From the NCBI RefSeq assembly GCF_903819335.1, contig NZ_CAIJDE010000064.1, forward strand, positions 100,475 through 164,474: a DNA stretch of 64,000 nucleotides. The letters are read 5' to 3'. Every line of letters starts with the position of its first letter. The first letter of the stretch is position 1. A program made the translations under genes and the position numbers. The stretch comes from Flavobacterium panici (GTDB lineage: Bacteria; Bacteroidota; Bacteroidia; Flavobacteriales; Flavobacteriaceae). A model generated the notes under the pieces. The model ran no database searches. It worked only from the letters and a program-made list of their open reading frames with translations, and had not been told where the DNA came from. Shown here in pieces: positions 36,524-44,230 of this stretch.

Positions 36524-36531
36524 CAAATATA
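36524..36531 (-). promoter_or_regulatory. -7 box (TATATTTG) of guaB
   Basis: Reads TATATTTG on the minus strand, an exact TAnnTTTG match, about 26 nt upstream of the guaB start codon. No convincing -33 TTG is seen at the expected distance. Confidence 0.6.
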
Positions 36532-36600
36532 GTGAATAAATTGCTAACTTAAATACTAACTTATTCATAAATTTATATTTACAGGAAACATCTTACGATT

Positions 36601-36700
36601 TAAATTCCAAATTTTTAAATTCCAAATTCCAATTAAAAACAGCGAAATAAAGGTTTCACATTCTAAGAAATTGGAATTTGGAATTTAAATAATTGGAATT
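36601..36700. repeat. AAATTCCAAATTCC inverted repeat
   Basis: AAATTCCAAATTTTTAAATTCCAAATTCCAATT at 36602-36634 faces TTGGAATTTGGAATTTAAATAATTGGAATTTT at 36671-36702. The same word is found at 11600-11636 (coding), 23770-23796, 48652-48681 and 49540-49560. Confidence 0.65.
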
Positions 36701-38095
36701 TTATTTTTTATCTTGAAAAATGAAGTTGAAACCAAATTGAAACGCAAGACTATGGGCTTTTGTAACATCTTTATACTCTAAAACATTATCGAATAAAGCA
36801 TAAATATTAAATTTTCCGAGAGTTCCAGAAAGTCCCAAACCAATATTTTTATTCGAATACGGATCGACTGTATAAGTAACTTTCGCATCAAGTTTTTCAA
36901 AAATACTGCGTTGATAAAAAGCCGTCAAAGCAGCATAAGGTGTTTCGGGCATTGTCATTAAAAACAATTGTGCGCCGACTGCGTTTAAATATCTTCTTTC
37001 GCTTTCGACTTTACAATTACACTCTCCATCGTATCTTGATTCGCCAAATGAATATTGAATAGAAGAATTAAATTTTACAGGTCGCCAGGTCGTATATTTA
37101 GCATAAGATGTATCCCGCGGAATGGCGGCATCAAACTCATCAAAAATATTTTCCGGTTCATTTACAGCATCAAAATTTGGATTCACTCCGTCGTATCTGT
37201 AAGTTCCTTTATACCTTAAAGTCTCAATATCTTTAGTATGTTTTATAAAACCAACATCAAGAATACTGGCCGTAAGCTGCAGATTTTCCTTAATATTATA
37301 AGTAACACCGGCATCAAATCCCAAACCTAAACTTCCGTTGAGGAAAGTATTGTGTGCAATATCACTGGGAATACTTCCTTCATATTCATCTTTTGTAAAT
37401 TTTCCTATGCCTGAAGTTTTAAGTTCTAAATTTGATTCGATTATTTGAGTATACAAATTTGTTCCCGTGCCTTGTCCGGTATAAATATATCCTGAGTTTT
37501 TGGTTGATGTTGCGTTGGCGCCGCTTGAATAAATTTTAAATCGTCCGCCTAAAACCAGTTTTTTATTTATTTTTTTATGAAATCCGACATGAAAAACAGA
37601 AAGCACTTCGGCACGTAAATTTAAATCGGCTAAATTGAATGATTTTCCAATATGATTTTGATTTCCGTCTACGCCTAAAATGGCGAGATCTTTTGGAAAA
37701 TACATTAAAAAATCAAATTCCTGATAAGCACCAAATGAAATATACGATTGACTGTCCTCGCCTCCTACTCTAAATCCGCCCGAAAATATTTCTAGCTGCT
37801 GGTTTACCTGCGTCTTGTCATTTGGGGATGATTTATTGATAATATTTCGGACTTTATCATTAAAATCTACTCCATTATCTGCAAATAAATCATACGCAGA
37901 AAAACTGCTCGAACCAATATTTGCCGAAACTCCGGACAGAAGCGGCACGCCAAAATAGTATTTATAGGAAACATCGGCACCGGGATTTACAAGTAATGAC
38001 TGCGGAATCGAAGTAAAATTGTACAACACTTGTTTATTTTGAGAATAACAAAAGAGCTGCAGCAGAGGCATCAAAATTAAAAGTGCTTGTCTCAT
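36701..38095 (-). CDS. DUF5723-type outer-membrane beta-barrel protein
   Basis: 464 residues with a signal peptide (MRQALLILMPLLQLFCYSQN). Alternating beta strands rich in Gly and aromatic residues run to the C-terminus, ending SLAFQFGFNFIFQ, as in outer-membrane barrels. The start QVLYNFTSIPQSLLVNPGADVSYKYYFGVPLLSG is the usual entry of DUF5723, a Bacteroidota-specific family. Function unknown. It overlaps the upstream lipoprotein gene by 4 bp. Confidence 0.8.
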   Translation of the reverse strand: MRQALLILMPLLQLFCYSQNKQVLYNFTSIPQSLLVNPGADVSYKYYFGVPLLSGVSANIGSSSFSAYDLFADNGVDFNDKVRNIINKSSPNDKTQVNQQLEIFSGGFRVGGEDSQSYISFGAYQEFDFLMYFPKDLAILGVDGNQNHIGKSFNLADLNLRAEVLSVFHVGFHKKINKKLVLGGRFKIYSSGANATSTKNSGYIYTGQGTGTNLYTQIIESNLELKTSGIGKFTKDEYEGSIPSDIAHNTFLNGSLGLGFDAGVTYNIKENLQLTASILDVGFIKHTKDIETLRYKGTYRYDGVNPNFDAVNEPENIFDEFDAAIPRDTSYAKYTTWRPVKFNSSIQYSFGESRYDGECNCKVESERRYLNAVGAQLFLMTMPETPYAALTAFYQRSIFEKLDAKVTYTVDPYSNKNIGLGLSGTLGKFNIYALFDNVLEYKDVTKAHSLAFQFGFNFIFQDKK

Positions 38096-38643
38096 TTTAT
38101 TTTCATATAAACGGTTGCACCTGATTTGAATTTTAAATTACCTGTAATATCTCCCGATCCAGATCCTGTTACGGTTGTTACTATAAAACCAATTTTCATG
38201 GTCTTTTTTAATAAATTTAACCGTTCTCCTTCAAAAACTTCTGTTGGATATTTTATGATATTAGAGCCACCTGTGTAAGTTGGAACAGCTAAATCAATAG
38301 TTTCTAATACCTGATTATTGACATCTATAAACTGTAATTCAATTTCAAAAGCTCTGTTTATCGTATTTTCGATTTCGAAATTAAGTTCGGCTTTTGCTAA
38401 ATTATCTGTTAAAAATTTCTTTTTAAAAATATCAAAATCTTCAACATCAGGCGGTATTTGCTGTCCCTGTCCATTATCTTCAATTTGGTCAGCAGAGACA
38501 TCAAAGTAAGCGAGATTTGCTACAAAAACAGGTTCAAGTACAAAATCATCGATTTGGTCAAAGTCTAAATCACTTGAACAAGAGAGCAATAAAACTGCAG
38601 AAAAGAGTGTTATAGAGATTCTATATAAAAGATTTCGTTTCAT
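38092..38643 (-). CDS. Lipoprotein of unknown function
   Basis: 183 residues. The N-terminus MKRNLLYRISITLFSAVLLLSCSSD has a lipobox with acylated Cys at about residue 22. The rest is beta-rich and acidic (DFDQIDDFVLEPVF). It is translationally coupled (4-bp overlap) to the DUF5723 barrel gene, so the pair likely forms an outer-membrane assembly. No known domain recognised. Confidence 0.7.
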   Translation of the reverse strand: MKRNLLYRISITLFSAVLLLSCSSDLDFDQIDDFVLEPVFVANLAYFDVSADQIEDNGQGQQIPPDVEDFDIFKKKFLTDNLAKAELNFEIENTINRAFEIELQFIDVNNQVLETIDLAVPTYTGGSNIIKYPTEVFEGERLNLLKKTMKIGFIVTTVTGSGSGDITGNLKFKSGATVYMKIK

Positions 38644-38709
38644 TTTTTAATTTAATTAAAGATAAATAAAAACGCCTTTTCTTGTCAGATATTACTTATT
38701 TTACATTAT

Positions 38710-38780
38710 TTTTTTAATGAAATTTTCCAAATAATTTAGATGCTTCATTATAAGCACTTTCAAAACTTAGAGAATTAAGT
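38710..38780. repeat. Left copy of a 71-bp perfect direct repeat (duplicated HMG-CoA-lyase 3' end)
   Basis: Identical over 71 bp to 39129-39199. In that copy the sequence is the last 21 codons plus stop of the HMG-CoA-lyase-type gene; here it is a relic tail without the body of the gene. The two copies bracket a 348-bp segment with one small gene. Confidence 0.95.
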
Positions 38781-38785
38781 GCAGA

Positions 38786-39118
38786 TTATAATTTAATATT
38801 ATTCTTTATTACTATACTTGAATTTAATACGACTTCCAGATTACCAATTTTTAATAAATCTTCAATTGTTTTTTCAATACAACTTCTAGTTAATTCCTTT
38901 ACAAATAAATCTGGTGGAATTACATACAAACCTTCGAGATTATTTCCGTTCGTTTTATCATATTCTACAGTTGTTTTTAGAAATTCATAAGTCCAAACAT
39001 TAATTCCATATTTCCTGCCATCAGCTAACTCAACATTTATATTGCAAAAATCATTATTGATCTGCCAATTATCTGGATTTACTTCTTCAAACTCTAACCA
39101 AAGTTTAAAATCACTCAT
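38786..39118 (-). CDS. Small immunity-like protein between 71-bp repeats
   Basis: 110 residues, soluble, acidic at the start (MSDFKLWLEFEEVNPDNWQ). Strands VELADGRKYGINVWTYEFLK are followed by YVIPPDLFVKELTRSCIEKTIEDLL. The style is that of small immunity-like or unknown proteins of Bacteroidota found near polymorphic toxins; no exact family is assigned. It is the only gene within the segment flanked by the 71-bp direct repeat, so it was probably acquired by insertion behind the lyase gene. No toxin partner is adjacent. Confidence 0.55.
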   Translation of the reverse strand: MSDFKLWLEFEEVNPDNWQINNDFCNINVELADGRKYGINVWTYEFLKTTVEYDKTNGNNLEGLYVIPPDLFVKELTRSCIEKTIEDLLKIGNLEVVLNSSIVIKNNIKL

Positions 39119-39128
39119 AATTTCATCA

Positions 39129-39199
39129 TTTTTTAATGAAATTTTCCAAATAATTTAGATGCTTCATTATAAGCACTTTCAAAACTTAGAGAATTAAGT
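39129..39199. repeat. Right copy of the 71-bp perfect direct repeat
   Basis: This copy is the native one: its sequence continues without break into the lyase coding region (39133 is the stop codon). The identical relic lies at 38710-38780, offset 419 bp. Confidence 0.95.
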
Positions 39200-39999
39200 C
39201 CGGTTATTTTTTTATTGGCAGTAAAATACGAAATCAATTTTTCTGTCGGCATGTTTCCAGTCAATTTATCAGTCGCCATTGGGCAGCCTCCAAATCCCTG
39301 AATTGCACCATCAAAACGTATGCATCCGGCTTTTGATGCTGCATCGATTTTTTCAAACCAGCTGTCTGGCGTAGTATGCAGGTGCGCTCCAAATTCGATT
39401 TCAGGATATTTGGGAATTAAATTTGAAAACAAATATGTAATAACATCCGGCGTAGAACTTCCAACTGTATCTGAAAGCGATAAAATTTTAACGCCCATTC
39501 CAGCAAGTTTTTCCGTCCATTCGGCCACAATTTCAACATTCCACGGATCTCCGTATGGATTTCCAAATCCCATTGAAAGATAGGTTACAACTTCTTTATT
39601 TTTTTTATCGGCGATTTCCAGAATTTCTTCCAGAGTAATTAAAGATTCGGCGATTGTTTTATGCGTATTACGCATCTGAAAATTTTCAGATATCGAGAAA
39701 GGAAATCCTAAATATTGAATGGCTTCATGTTCTGCAGCCTGAGCTGCGCCTTGTGTATTGGCAATTATCGAAAGTAATTTACTGGTTGTCTGCGATAAAT
39801 CCAGATTTGCTAAAACCTCAGCAGTATCCTGCATTTGCGGAATTGCTTTTGGAGAAACAAAACTTCCAAAATCGATGGTATCAAACCCCACACGAAGCAA
39901 CGCTTGTATATAAGTTACTTTATTTTTTGTTGGAATAAAGGTTTTGATACCCTGCATGGCATCTCGTGGACATTCGATAATCTTAATCTCTTTATTCAA
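39133..39999 (-). CDS. HMG-CoA-lyase-family protein
   Basis: 288 residues with the TIM-barrel fold of the HMGL-like family. ECPRDAMQGIKTFIPTKNKV supplies the catalytic Arg-Asp, EFGAHLHTTPD the metal-binding HxH, and FDGAIQGFGGCPMA the conserved GCP cysteine loop of hydroxymethylglutaryl-CoA lyases (about 230-243). It would cleave HMG-CoA to acetoacetate and acetyl-CoA in leucine degradation; related acyl-CoA lyases are possible. Its 3' end is duplicated downstream (38710-38780). Confidence 0.87.
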   Translation of the reverse strand: MNKEIKIIECPRDAMQGIKTFIPTKNKVTYIQALLRVGFDTIDFGSFVSPKAIPQMQDTAEVLANLDLSQTTSKLLSIIANTQGAAQAAEHEAIQYLGFPFSISENFQMRNTHKTIAESLITLEEILEIADKKNKEVVTYLSMGFGNPYGDPWNVEIVAEWTEKLAGMGVKILSLSDTVGSSTPDVITYLFSNLIPKYPEIEFGAHLHTTPDSWFEKIDAASKAGCIRFDGAIQGFGGCPMATDKLTGNMPTEKLISYFTANKKITGLNSLSFESAYNEASKLFGKFH

Positions 40000-40099
40000 A
40001 GCTTATTCTTTTGTAAAAGCTAAGTTAGGTTCTTTTTTAAAGAAATAAAAATTAACTGTTTGCGAATTATTTATTTTAACCTTATCAGGCTTTTTTTTA

Positions 40100-40127
40100 A
40101 AACCATATAAGTTATATAAGTTCATTT
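40100..40127. repeat. 28-bp AT-rich repeat, reverse complement of 2293-2320
   Basis: The 28 bases match exactly, in inverted orientation, the element next to ftsE (2293-2320). They lie in the 285-bp gap between the lyase and satD, outside the operator region. Confidence 0.85.
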
Positions 40128-40182
40128 AAATTATAGTGCTGGATAGTTTCTTTCAAGTTAAATATAAGTGCCATCTGTTTTT

Positions 40183-40243
40183 ATTACATAAAAACGTAAT
40201 ATTTTAAAATATTACCAAAAAATGTAATAATTAAATTTATTAC
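40183..40243 (+). promoter_or_regulatory. Cluster of GTAAT/ATTAC palindromes (satD operator)
   Basis: GTAATATTTTAAAATATTAC (40196-40215) is a perfect 20-bp palindrome; GTAATAATTAAATTTATTAC (40224-40243) has perfect 7-bp arms; ATTACATAAAAACGTAAT precedes them (40183-40200), and a GTAAT follows the -7 box at 40252. The spacing and placement just before and over the promoter suggest binding of a dimeric regulator, plausibly the SatD protein itself, which has a C-terminal helix-turn-helix. Confidence 0.65.
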
Positions 40244-40244
40244 T

Positions 40245-40252
40245 TATATTTG
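40245..40252 (+). promoter_or_regulatory. -7 box (TATATTTG) of satD
   Basis: An exact TAnnTTTG match ending 38 nt before the ATG at 40291, and immediately after the second palindrome, so binding there would block the promoter. Confidence 0.65.
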
Positions 40253-40290
40253 TAATAGAATTTTTATTTATTTTGTAATTATATTTGATT

Positions 40291-40905
40291 ATGACTAGTG
40301 TAATTACAGGCGACATAATTGGTTCAAGACAACAAGAATCGCAGCATTGGGTCGAAGATTTAAAAAAAATCCTGGCTCCGCTTGGTAAAACGCCCGGCGA
40401 ATGGGAAGTGTATCGTGGTGACGAATTTCAAATTGAGGTTAAAAATCCGGAAGACGCTTTATTGACCGCTATTTTAATAAAAGCACATTTACGAACCATA
40501 AAATCAGATGCGCGAATGAGTATTGGTTTTGGAAATAAAACGCATAATGCTGCTAAAATTTCTGAAAGTAACGGAACGGCTTATATCAATTCGGGAGAAC
40601 TTTTTGAGACTTTAAAAAAGCAAAAAGTAACTTTAGCATTGCGAACAAGCGATGTTGATTTTGATGAAAAACTGAATTTAATGATTCAGCTAGCTTTGAC
40701 TTTTATGGATAACTGGCTGGTACAATCGGCAGAATTTGTTGCAAAAGCAATAGAAAACCCAAGCTTTTCGCAGGAAGAATTGGGACAAAAATTAGGCATT
40801 AATCAAGCTGCTGTAAGCAGAAGACAAAAGCGTGCTCAGTTTGATTTGGTTATGAATTTAGATCGTTATTTTAGAACACAAATAAAACAACTTACAGCCC
40901 CATGA
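40291..40905 (+). CDS. SatD-family DNA-binding regulator
   Basis: 204 residues. The N-terminus MTSVITGDIIGSRQ...DLKKILAPLGKTPGEWEVYRGDEFQIEV is the SatD signature (pfam SatD; cyclase-like fold with RGDEFQ). Near the C-terminus FSQEELGQKLGINQAAVSRR forms a helix-turn-helix. The usual partner, a DUF3307 membrane protein, follows directly with a 4-bp overlap. The function of the pair is not established; the HTH suggests it controls its own promoter, where palindromes sit. Confidence 0.85.
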   Translation: MTSVITGDIIGSRQQESQHWVEDLKKILAPLGKTPGEWEVYRGDEFQIEVKNPEDALLTAILIKAHLRTIKSDARMSIGFGNKTHNAAKISESNGTAYINSGELFETLKKQKVTLALRTSDVDFDEKLNLMIQLALTFMDNWLVQSAEFVAKAIENPSFSQEELGQKLGINQAAVSRRQKRAQFDLVMNLDRYFRTQIKQLTAP

Positions 40906-41618
40906 TTTTATTTATAAAACTGTTTCTGGCACATTTATTAGGCGATTTTATCTGGCAGCCCAATTCCTGGGTTATTGATAAAGAGAGTAAAAAACACAAA
41001 AGTATTTACTTATATATTCATGTTTTATTACATGGAGTTTTAGCCGCGATTTTGGCTTGGGAAATTAGTTTTATTCCGTATGCTGTTTTAATTGCGGTTA
41101 CGCACGGTATTATCGATTTAATCAAACTCAATTTCCAGAAAGATAAAACAAAACGTATCTGGTTTATTGCAGATCAAATTGCACATATTTTGGTTTTAAT
41201 AGGCGTGGTACTTTTATATCAAAACAAAGGCATTATTTATTTTTGGCAGGATAATGCATTCTGGATTTTAATTACAGGAATTTTACTGTTGACCAAACCG
41301 ACTTCTATTTTAATCAAAACCATTATTTCAATCTGGGCGCCCGAAAACGAAAACAGCCATCAGGATAACTCGCTGATAGCTGCCGGAAATTATATTGGTA
41401 TTTTAGAACGCTTATTTGTGTTCGGATTTATCTTAACCGGACATTTTGAAGCAATTGGATTTTTACTGGCTGCAAAATCTATTTTTAGGTTTGGAGATTT
41501 AAAAGAAGCCAAAGACCGAAAACTAACTGAATATGTTTTAATTGGTACATTAATCAGTTTCGGAATTGCAATTCTTGCCGGAATACTGGTTCAGGCGCTT
41601 CTTTTACAACTGCCCTAA
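40902..41618 (+). CDS. DUF3307 membrane protein
   Basis: 238 residues with about seven membrane segments. LFLAHLLGDFIWQPNSWVIDK and IHVLLHGVLAAILAWEISF give the HxxxD/H pattern of the DUF3307 family, and WFIADQIAHILVLIGVVLL continues it. The conserved His/Asp residues in membrane segments suggest a metal or lipid-linked reaction, but none is known. Its start overlaps the satD stop by 4 bp; its 3' end overlaps pyrD (convergent) by 15 bp. Confidence 0.82.
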   Translation: MILFIKLFLAHLLGDFIWQPNSWVIDKESKKHKSIYLYIHVLLHGVLAAILAWEISFIPYAVLIAVTHGIIDLIKLNFQKDKTKRIWFIADQIAHILVLIGVVLLYQNKGIIYFWQDNAFWILITGILLLTKPTSILIKTIISIWAPENENSHQDNSLIAAGNYIGILERLFVFGFILTGHFEAIGFLLAAKSIFRFGDLKEAKDRKLTEYVLIGTLISFGIAILAGILVQALLLQLP

Positions 41619-42638
41619 AACTTTTTTGTTGATTGCTTTTATTAACGCTGGTCCTTCATAAATAAAACCAGTGTACAATTGCACTAAACTTGCTCCTGCA
41701 TTTAGTTTTTCGATGGCATCATCGGCAGAGTGAATTCCTCCTACTCCAATAATTGGGAATGCTTTATTGCTTTTTTCCGAAAGAAAACGAATTACCTCTG
41801 TAGAACGTTTTGTTAATGGTTTTCCAGATAAACCTCCCATTTCAGATTGGTTTTGAGATTGAAGTCCGTCTCTTGAAATAGTCGTATTTGTTGCAATTAC
41901 ACCCGCAATCTGTGTAGTTTTCACAATATCAATAATATCTAATAATTGCTCATCTGTAAGGTCTGGAGCAATTTTCAATAAAATTGGTTTTACTTTTTGA
42001 GTACTTGTTTTTTGCTTTTCGACATTTCTGTTTTGCAGCGTTTGCAATAAAGCCGTTAAAGGTTCTTTGTCCTGTAACGCTCTTAAATTTGGCGTATTTG
42101 GAGAGCTTACGTTTACTACAAAATAATCTACATGATCAAAAAGTGCATCAAAACAAATGATATAATCGTCAACCGCATTTTCGTTTGGTGTCACTTTATT
42201 TTTTCCGATGTTTCCGCCAATTAAAACACCTTGATTCTTTTTCAAACGTCCAACAGCTTCCAGAACTCCGCCATTATTAAACCCCATTCGGTTAATAATC
42301 GCCTGATCTTCTTTTAAACGAAACAAACGTTTTTTAGGATTTCCTTCCTGACCCACCGGAGTTACAGTTCCAATTTCGATAAAACCAAAACCAAAATCAG
42401 AAAGTTCTTTGTACAACTTCGCATCTTTATCAAATCCCGCCGCAAGTCCAACCGGATTTTTGAATTTAATTCCGAAAACTTCTCTTTCTAATCGAGCGTC
42501 TTTTACTTCATAAATTGATCTTATAATTGCCGAAACTCCAGGGATTTTTGAAATGAATTTTACAAATGAAAAAGTAAAGTAATGCACTTCTTCCGGATCA
42601 AACCAAAAAAGTATTGGGCGAATTATCAATTTATACAT
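41604..42638 (-). CDS. pyrD: Dihydroorotate dehydrogenase (quinone)
   Basis: 344 residues of class 2 DHODH. The N-terminal extension (MYKLIIRPILFWFDPEEVHYF) is the quinone/membrane-binding helix region. NPVGLAAGFDKDAKL is the FMN-phosphate/substrate region; NVSSPNTPNLRALQ holds the catalytic Ser; and VKPILLKIAPDLTDEQL and VIATNTT continue the signature. It oxidises dihydroorotate to orotate with quinone. A -7 box is seen 29 nt upstream. Confidence 0.96.
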   Translation of the reverse strand: MYKLIIRPILFWFDPEEVHYFTFSFVKFISKIPGVSAIIRSIYEVKDARLEREVFGIKFKNPVGLAAGFDKDAKLYKELSDFGFGFIEIGTVTPVGQEGNPKKRLFRLKEDQAIINRMGFNNGGVLEAVGRLKKNQGVLIGGNIGKNKVTPNENAVDDYIICFDALFDHVDYFVVNVSSPNTPNLRALQDKEPLTALLQTLQNRNVEKQKTSTQKVKPILLKIAPDLTDEQLLDIIDIVKTTQIAGVIATNTTISRDGLQSQNQSEMGGLSGKPLTKRSTEVIRFLSEKSNKAFPIIGVGGIHSADDAIEKLNAGASLVQLYTGFIYEGPALIKAINKKVLGQL

Positions 42639-42666
42639 AAGAGTTGTGTTGTTGTTATTTTGGCTG

Positions 42667-42674
42667 CAAATTTA
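42667..42674 (-). promoter_or_regulatory. -7 box (TAAATTTG) of pyrD
   Basis: TAAATTTG on the minus strand matches TAnnTTTG and lies 28 nt before the start codon at 42638. No clear -33 element was found. Confidence 0.5.
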
Positions 42675-42834
42675 AATATTATAGTTTAAAAAGGTACTGT
42701 TTTATAAAAAACAAATTAATAAGAGGTTGCAAGTTATAAAATGAAACAAGTTCAAGAGTTTCAACAACTGTCTATGGATTATTTATTACCTAATTTTGAA
42801 ATAGTTAAACAAAATATTTACTTAAGTTAACTAT

Positions 42835-42892
42835 TGTCACCCTGAGCGAAGTCGAAGGGACACAAAGGGCTTCGACTTCGCTCAGCCTGACA
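42835..42892. repeat. CTGAGCGAAGTCGAAG hairpin in the 304-bp gap
   Basis: TGTCACCCTGAGCGAAGTCGAAGGG (42835-) and its inverted partner GGGCTTCGACTTCGCTCAGCCTGACA (to 42892) form a hairpin with a loop of only about 6 nt. This is the same word family that lies inside the aminotransferase gene. The rest of 42639-42942 shows no gene. Confidence 0.8.
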
Positions 42893-42942
42893 AAACAGGA
42901 TGTAATAAAGTGATATACAAATTATACCTATCAGCTTCGCCT

Positions 42943-44163
42943 ATGCATCACACAAACAAAACAATTCGCATTTTAAAAATTTACTTTTTACTATTATTCT
43001 TATTTCTTGCCTTTAAATCAAAAGCGCAACAAGAAAAAGACACTACAAAACTGCTTAACTTTAGGTACGGCGATAAAGGAATTGAACTTCGTACGAATGA
43101 CAATAAATTTCTTTTTCAACTGCAAAGCCGGCTTCAGTTTCGGTTTTCTACACCAAATGATACAGATCCTTTGACTTATGATGATTACAGTCAGGATAAA
43201 AAAACTACTTTCAAAATTAACCGTGCCAGATTAAAAGTGGGCGGTCATGCTTTTGAGCCTTGGTTAAATTATTATTGGGAATACGAACTCAGCCAGTCTA
43301 ATTTATTAGATTTTAGAATTATGGTGGAGAAATGGAAATGGTTAAGCTTTAAAGCCGGACAATGGAAGGTTGAATTTACAAGAGAGCGTTTCATAAGCAG
43401 CGGTGAGCAGCAAACCGTTGATCGTTCTTTAATTAACCGCCCTTTTACTGTAGACAGACAAATGGGAGTTGAAGTTTACGGACATTTAAAAGGAAAAGGC
43501 ATTGCCGATTTTAATTATTGGGCCGCAGCACTTACCGGAACTGGCCGCGGAAATACTTCTAACGATGATAATAATTTGATGTATTTCGGGCGGGCACAAT
43601 GGAATTTTTTAGGACGATTTCTTGATTTTGAAGGAAGTGATCTGGAATTTCATGAAAAATTAACTCCAATTATTGCTTTTTCAGCTTTAACAAACCGAAG
43701 TCCTTACACCCGATTTTCACAATCTGGCGGAGGATATTTAGAAGGATATGAAGATGGTGCGCCGGGACAATACAGGGTAAATCAGTGGAATTTTGAAACC
43801 GCATTTATGTATCGGGGTTTTTCCTGGCAAAGCGAAATGCATACTAAAAAAATTATCAACAAAATAAACAATGACGACGAAACCACATTAAAAGGCTACT
43901 ATGTTCAGGCCGGATATTTTTTTCATAATGCTTTTGAATGGTGGCCCAAACATTTAGAAATGGCCGGACGCCATTCGGCATACAGACCTGACAATACTAT
44001 TAGACAAAACCGACAAGATGAAACTACTATTGCTTTTAACTGGTTTTTTAAAGGACATAAAAACAAATTGACATCAGAAGTGACTTATTTCAGTTTTCAG
44101 GACAAAACACTTCCACTTGAAGCAGGATGGAGATTTAGAATACAATGGGATATTTCATTGTAA
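42943..44163 (+). CDS. Phosphate-selective (OprO/OprP-type) porin
   Basis: About 406 residues from ATG 42943 (MHHTNKTIRILKIYFLLLFLF...SKAQQ, signal peptide); the open frame extends to 42910 without coding-like sequence. The barrel opens FRYGDKGIELRTNDNKFLFQLQSRLQFRF, contains KINRARLKVGGHAFEPWLNYYWEYEL, and ends RIQWDISL with a terminal aromatic-x-hydrophobic pattern. Matches the OprO/P family, which in Bacteroidota conducts phosphate or other small anions. Not next to any phosphate regulator here. Confidence 0.82.
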   Translation: MHHTNKTIRILKIYFLLLFLFLAFKSKAQQEKDTTKLLNFRYGDKGIELRTNDNKFLFQLQSRLQFRFSTPNDTDPLTYDDYSQDKKTTFKINRARLKVGGHAFEPWLNYYWEYELSQSNLLDFRIMVEKWKWLSFKAGQWKVEFTRERFISSGEQQTVDRSLINRPFTVDRQMGVEVYGHLKGKGIADFNYWAAALTGTGRGNTSNDDNNLMYFGRAQWNFLGRFLDFEGSDLEFHEKLTPIIAFSALTNRSPYTRFSQSGGGYLEGYEDGAPGQYRVNQWNFETAFMYRGFSWQSEMHTKKIINKINNDDETTLKGYYVQAGYFFHNAFEWWPKHLEMAGRHSAYRPDNTIRQNRQDETTIAFNWFFKGHKNKLTSEVTYFSFQDKTLPLEAGWRFRIQWDISL

Positions 44164-44230
44164 AATTCTTACTTCTTTTTTAAATATAAATTTATTTTTT
44201 AATAACTTTATCTGACTTAAAATACTGAAA

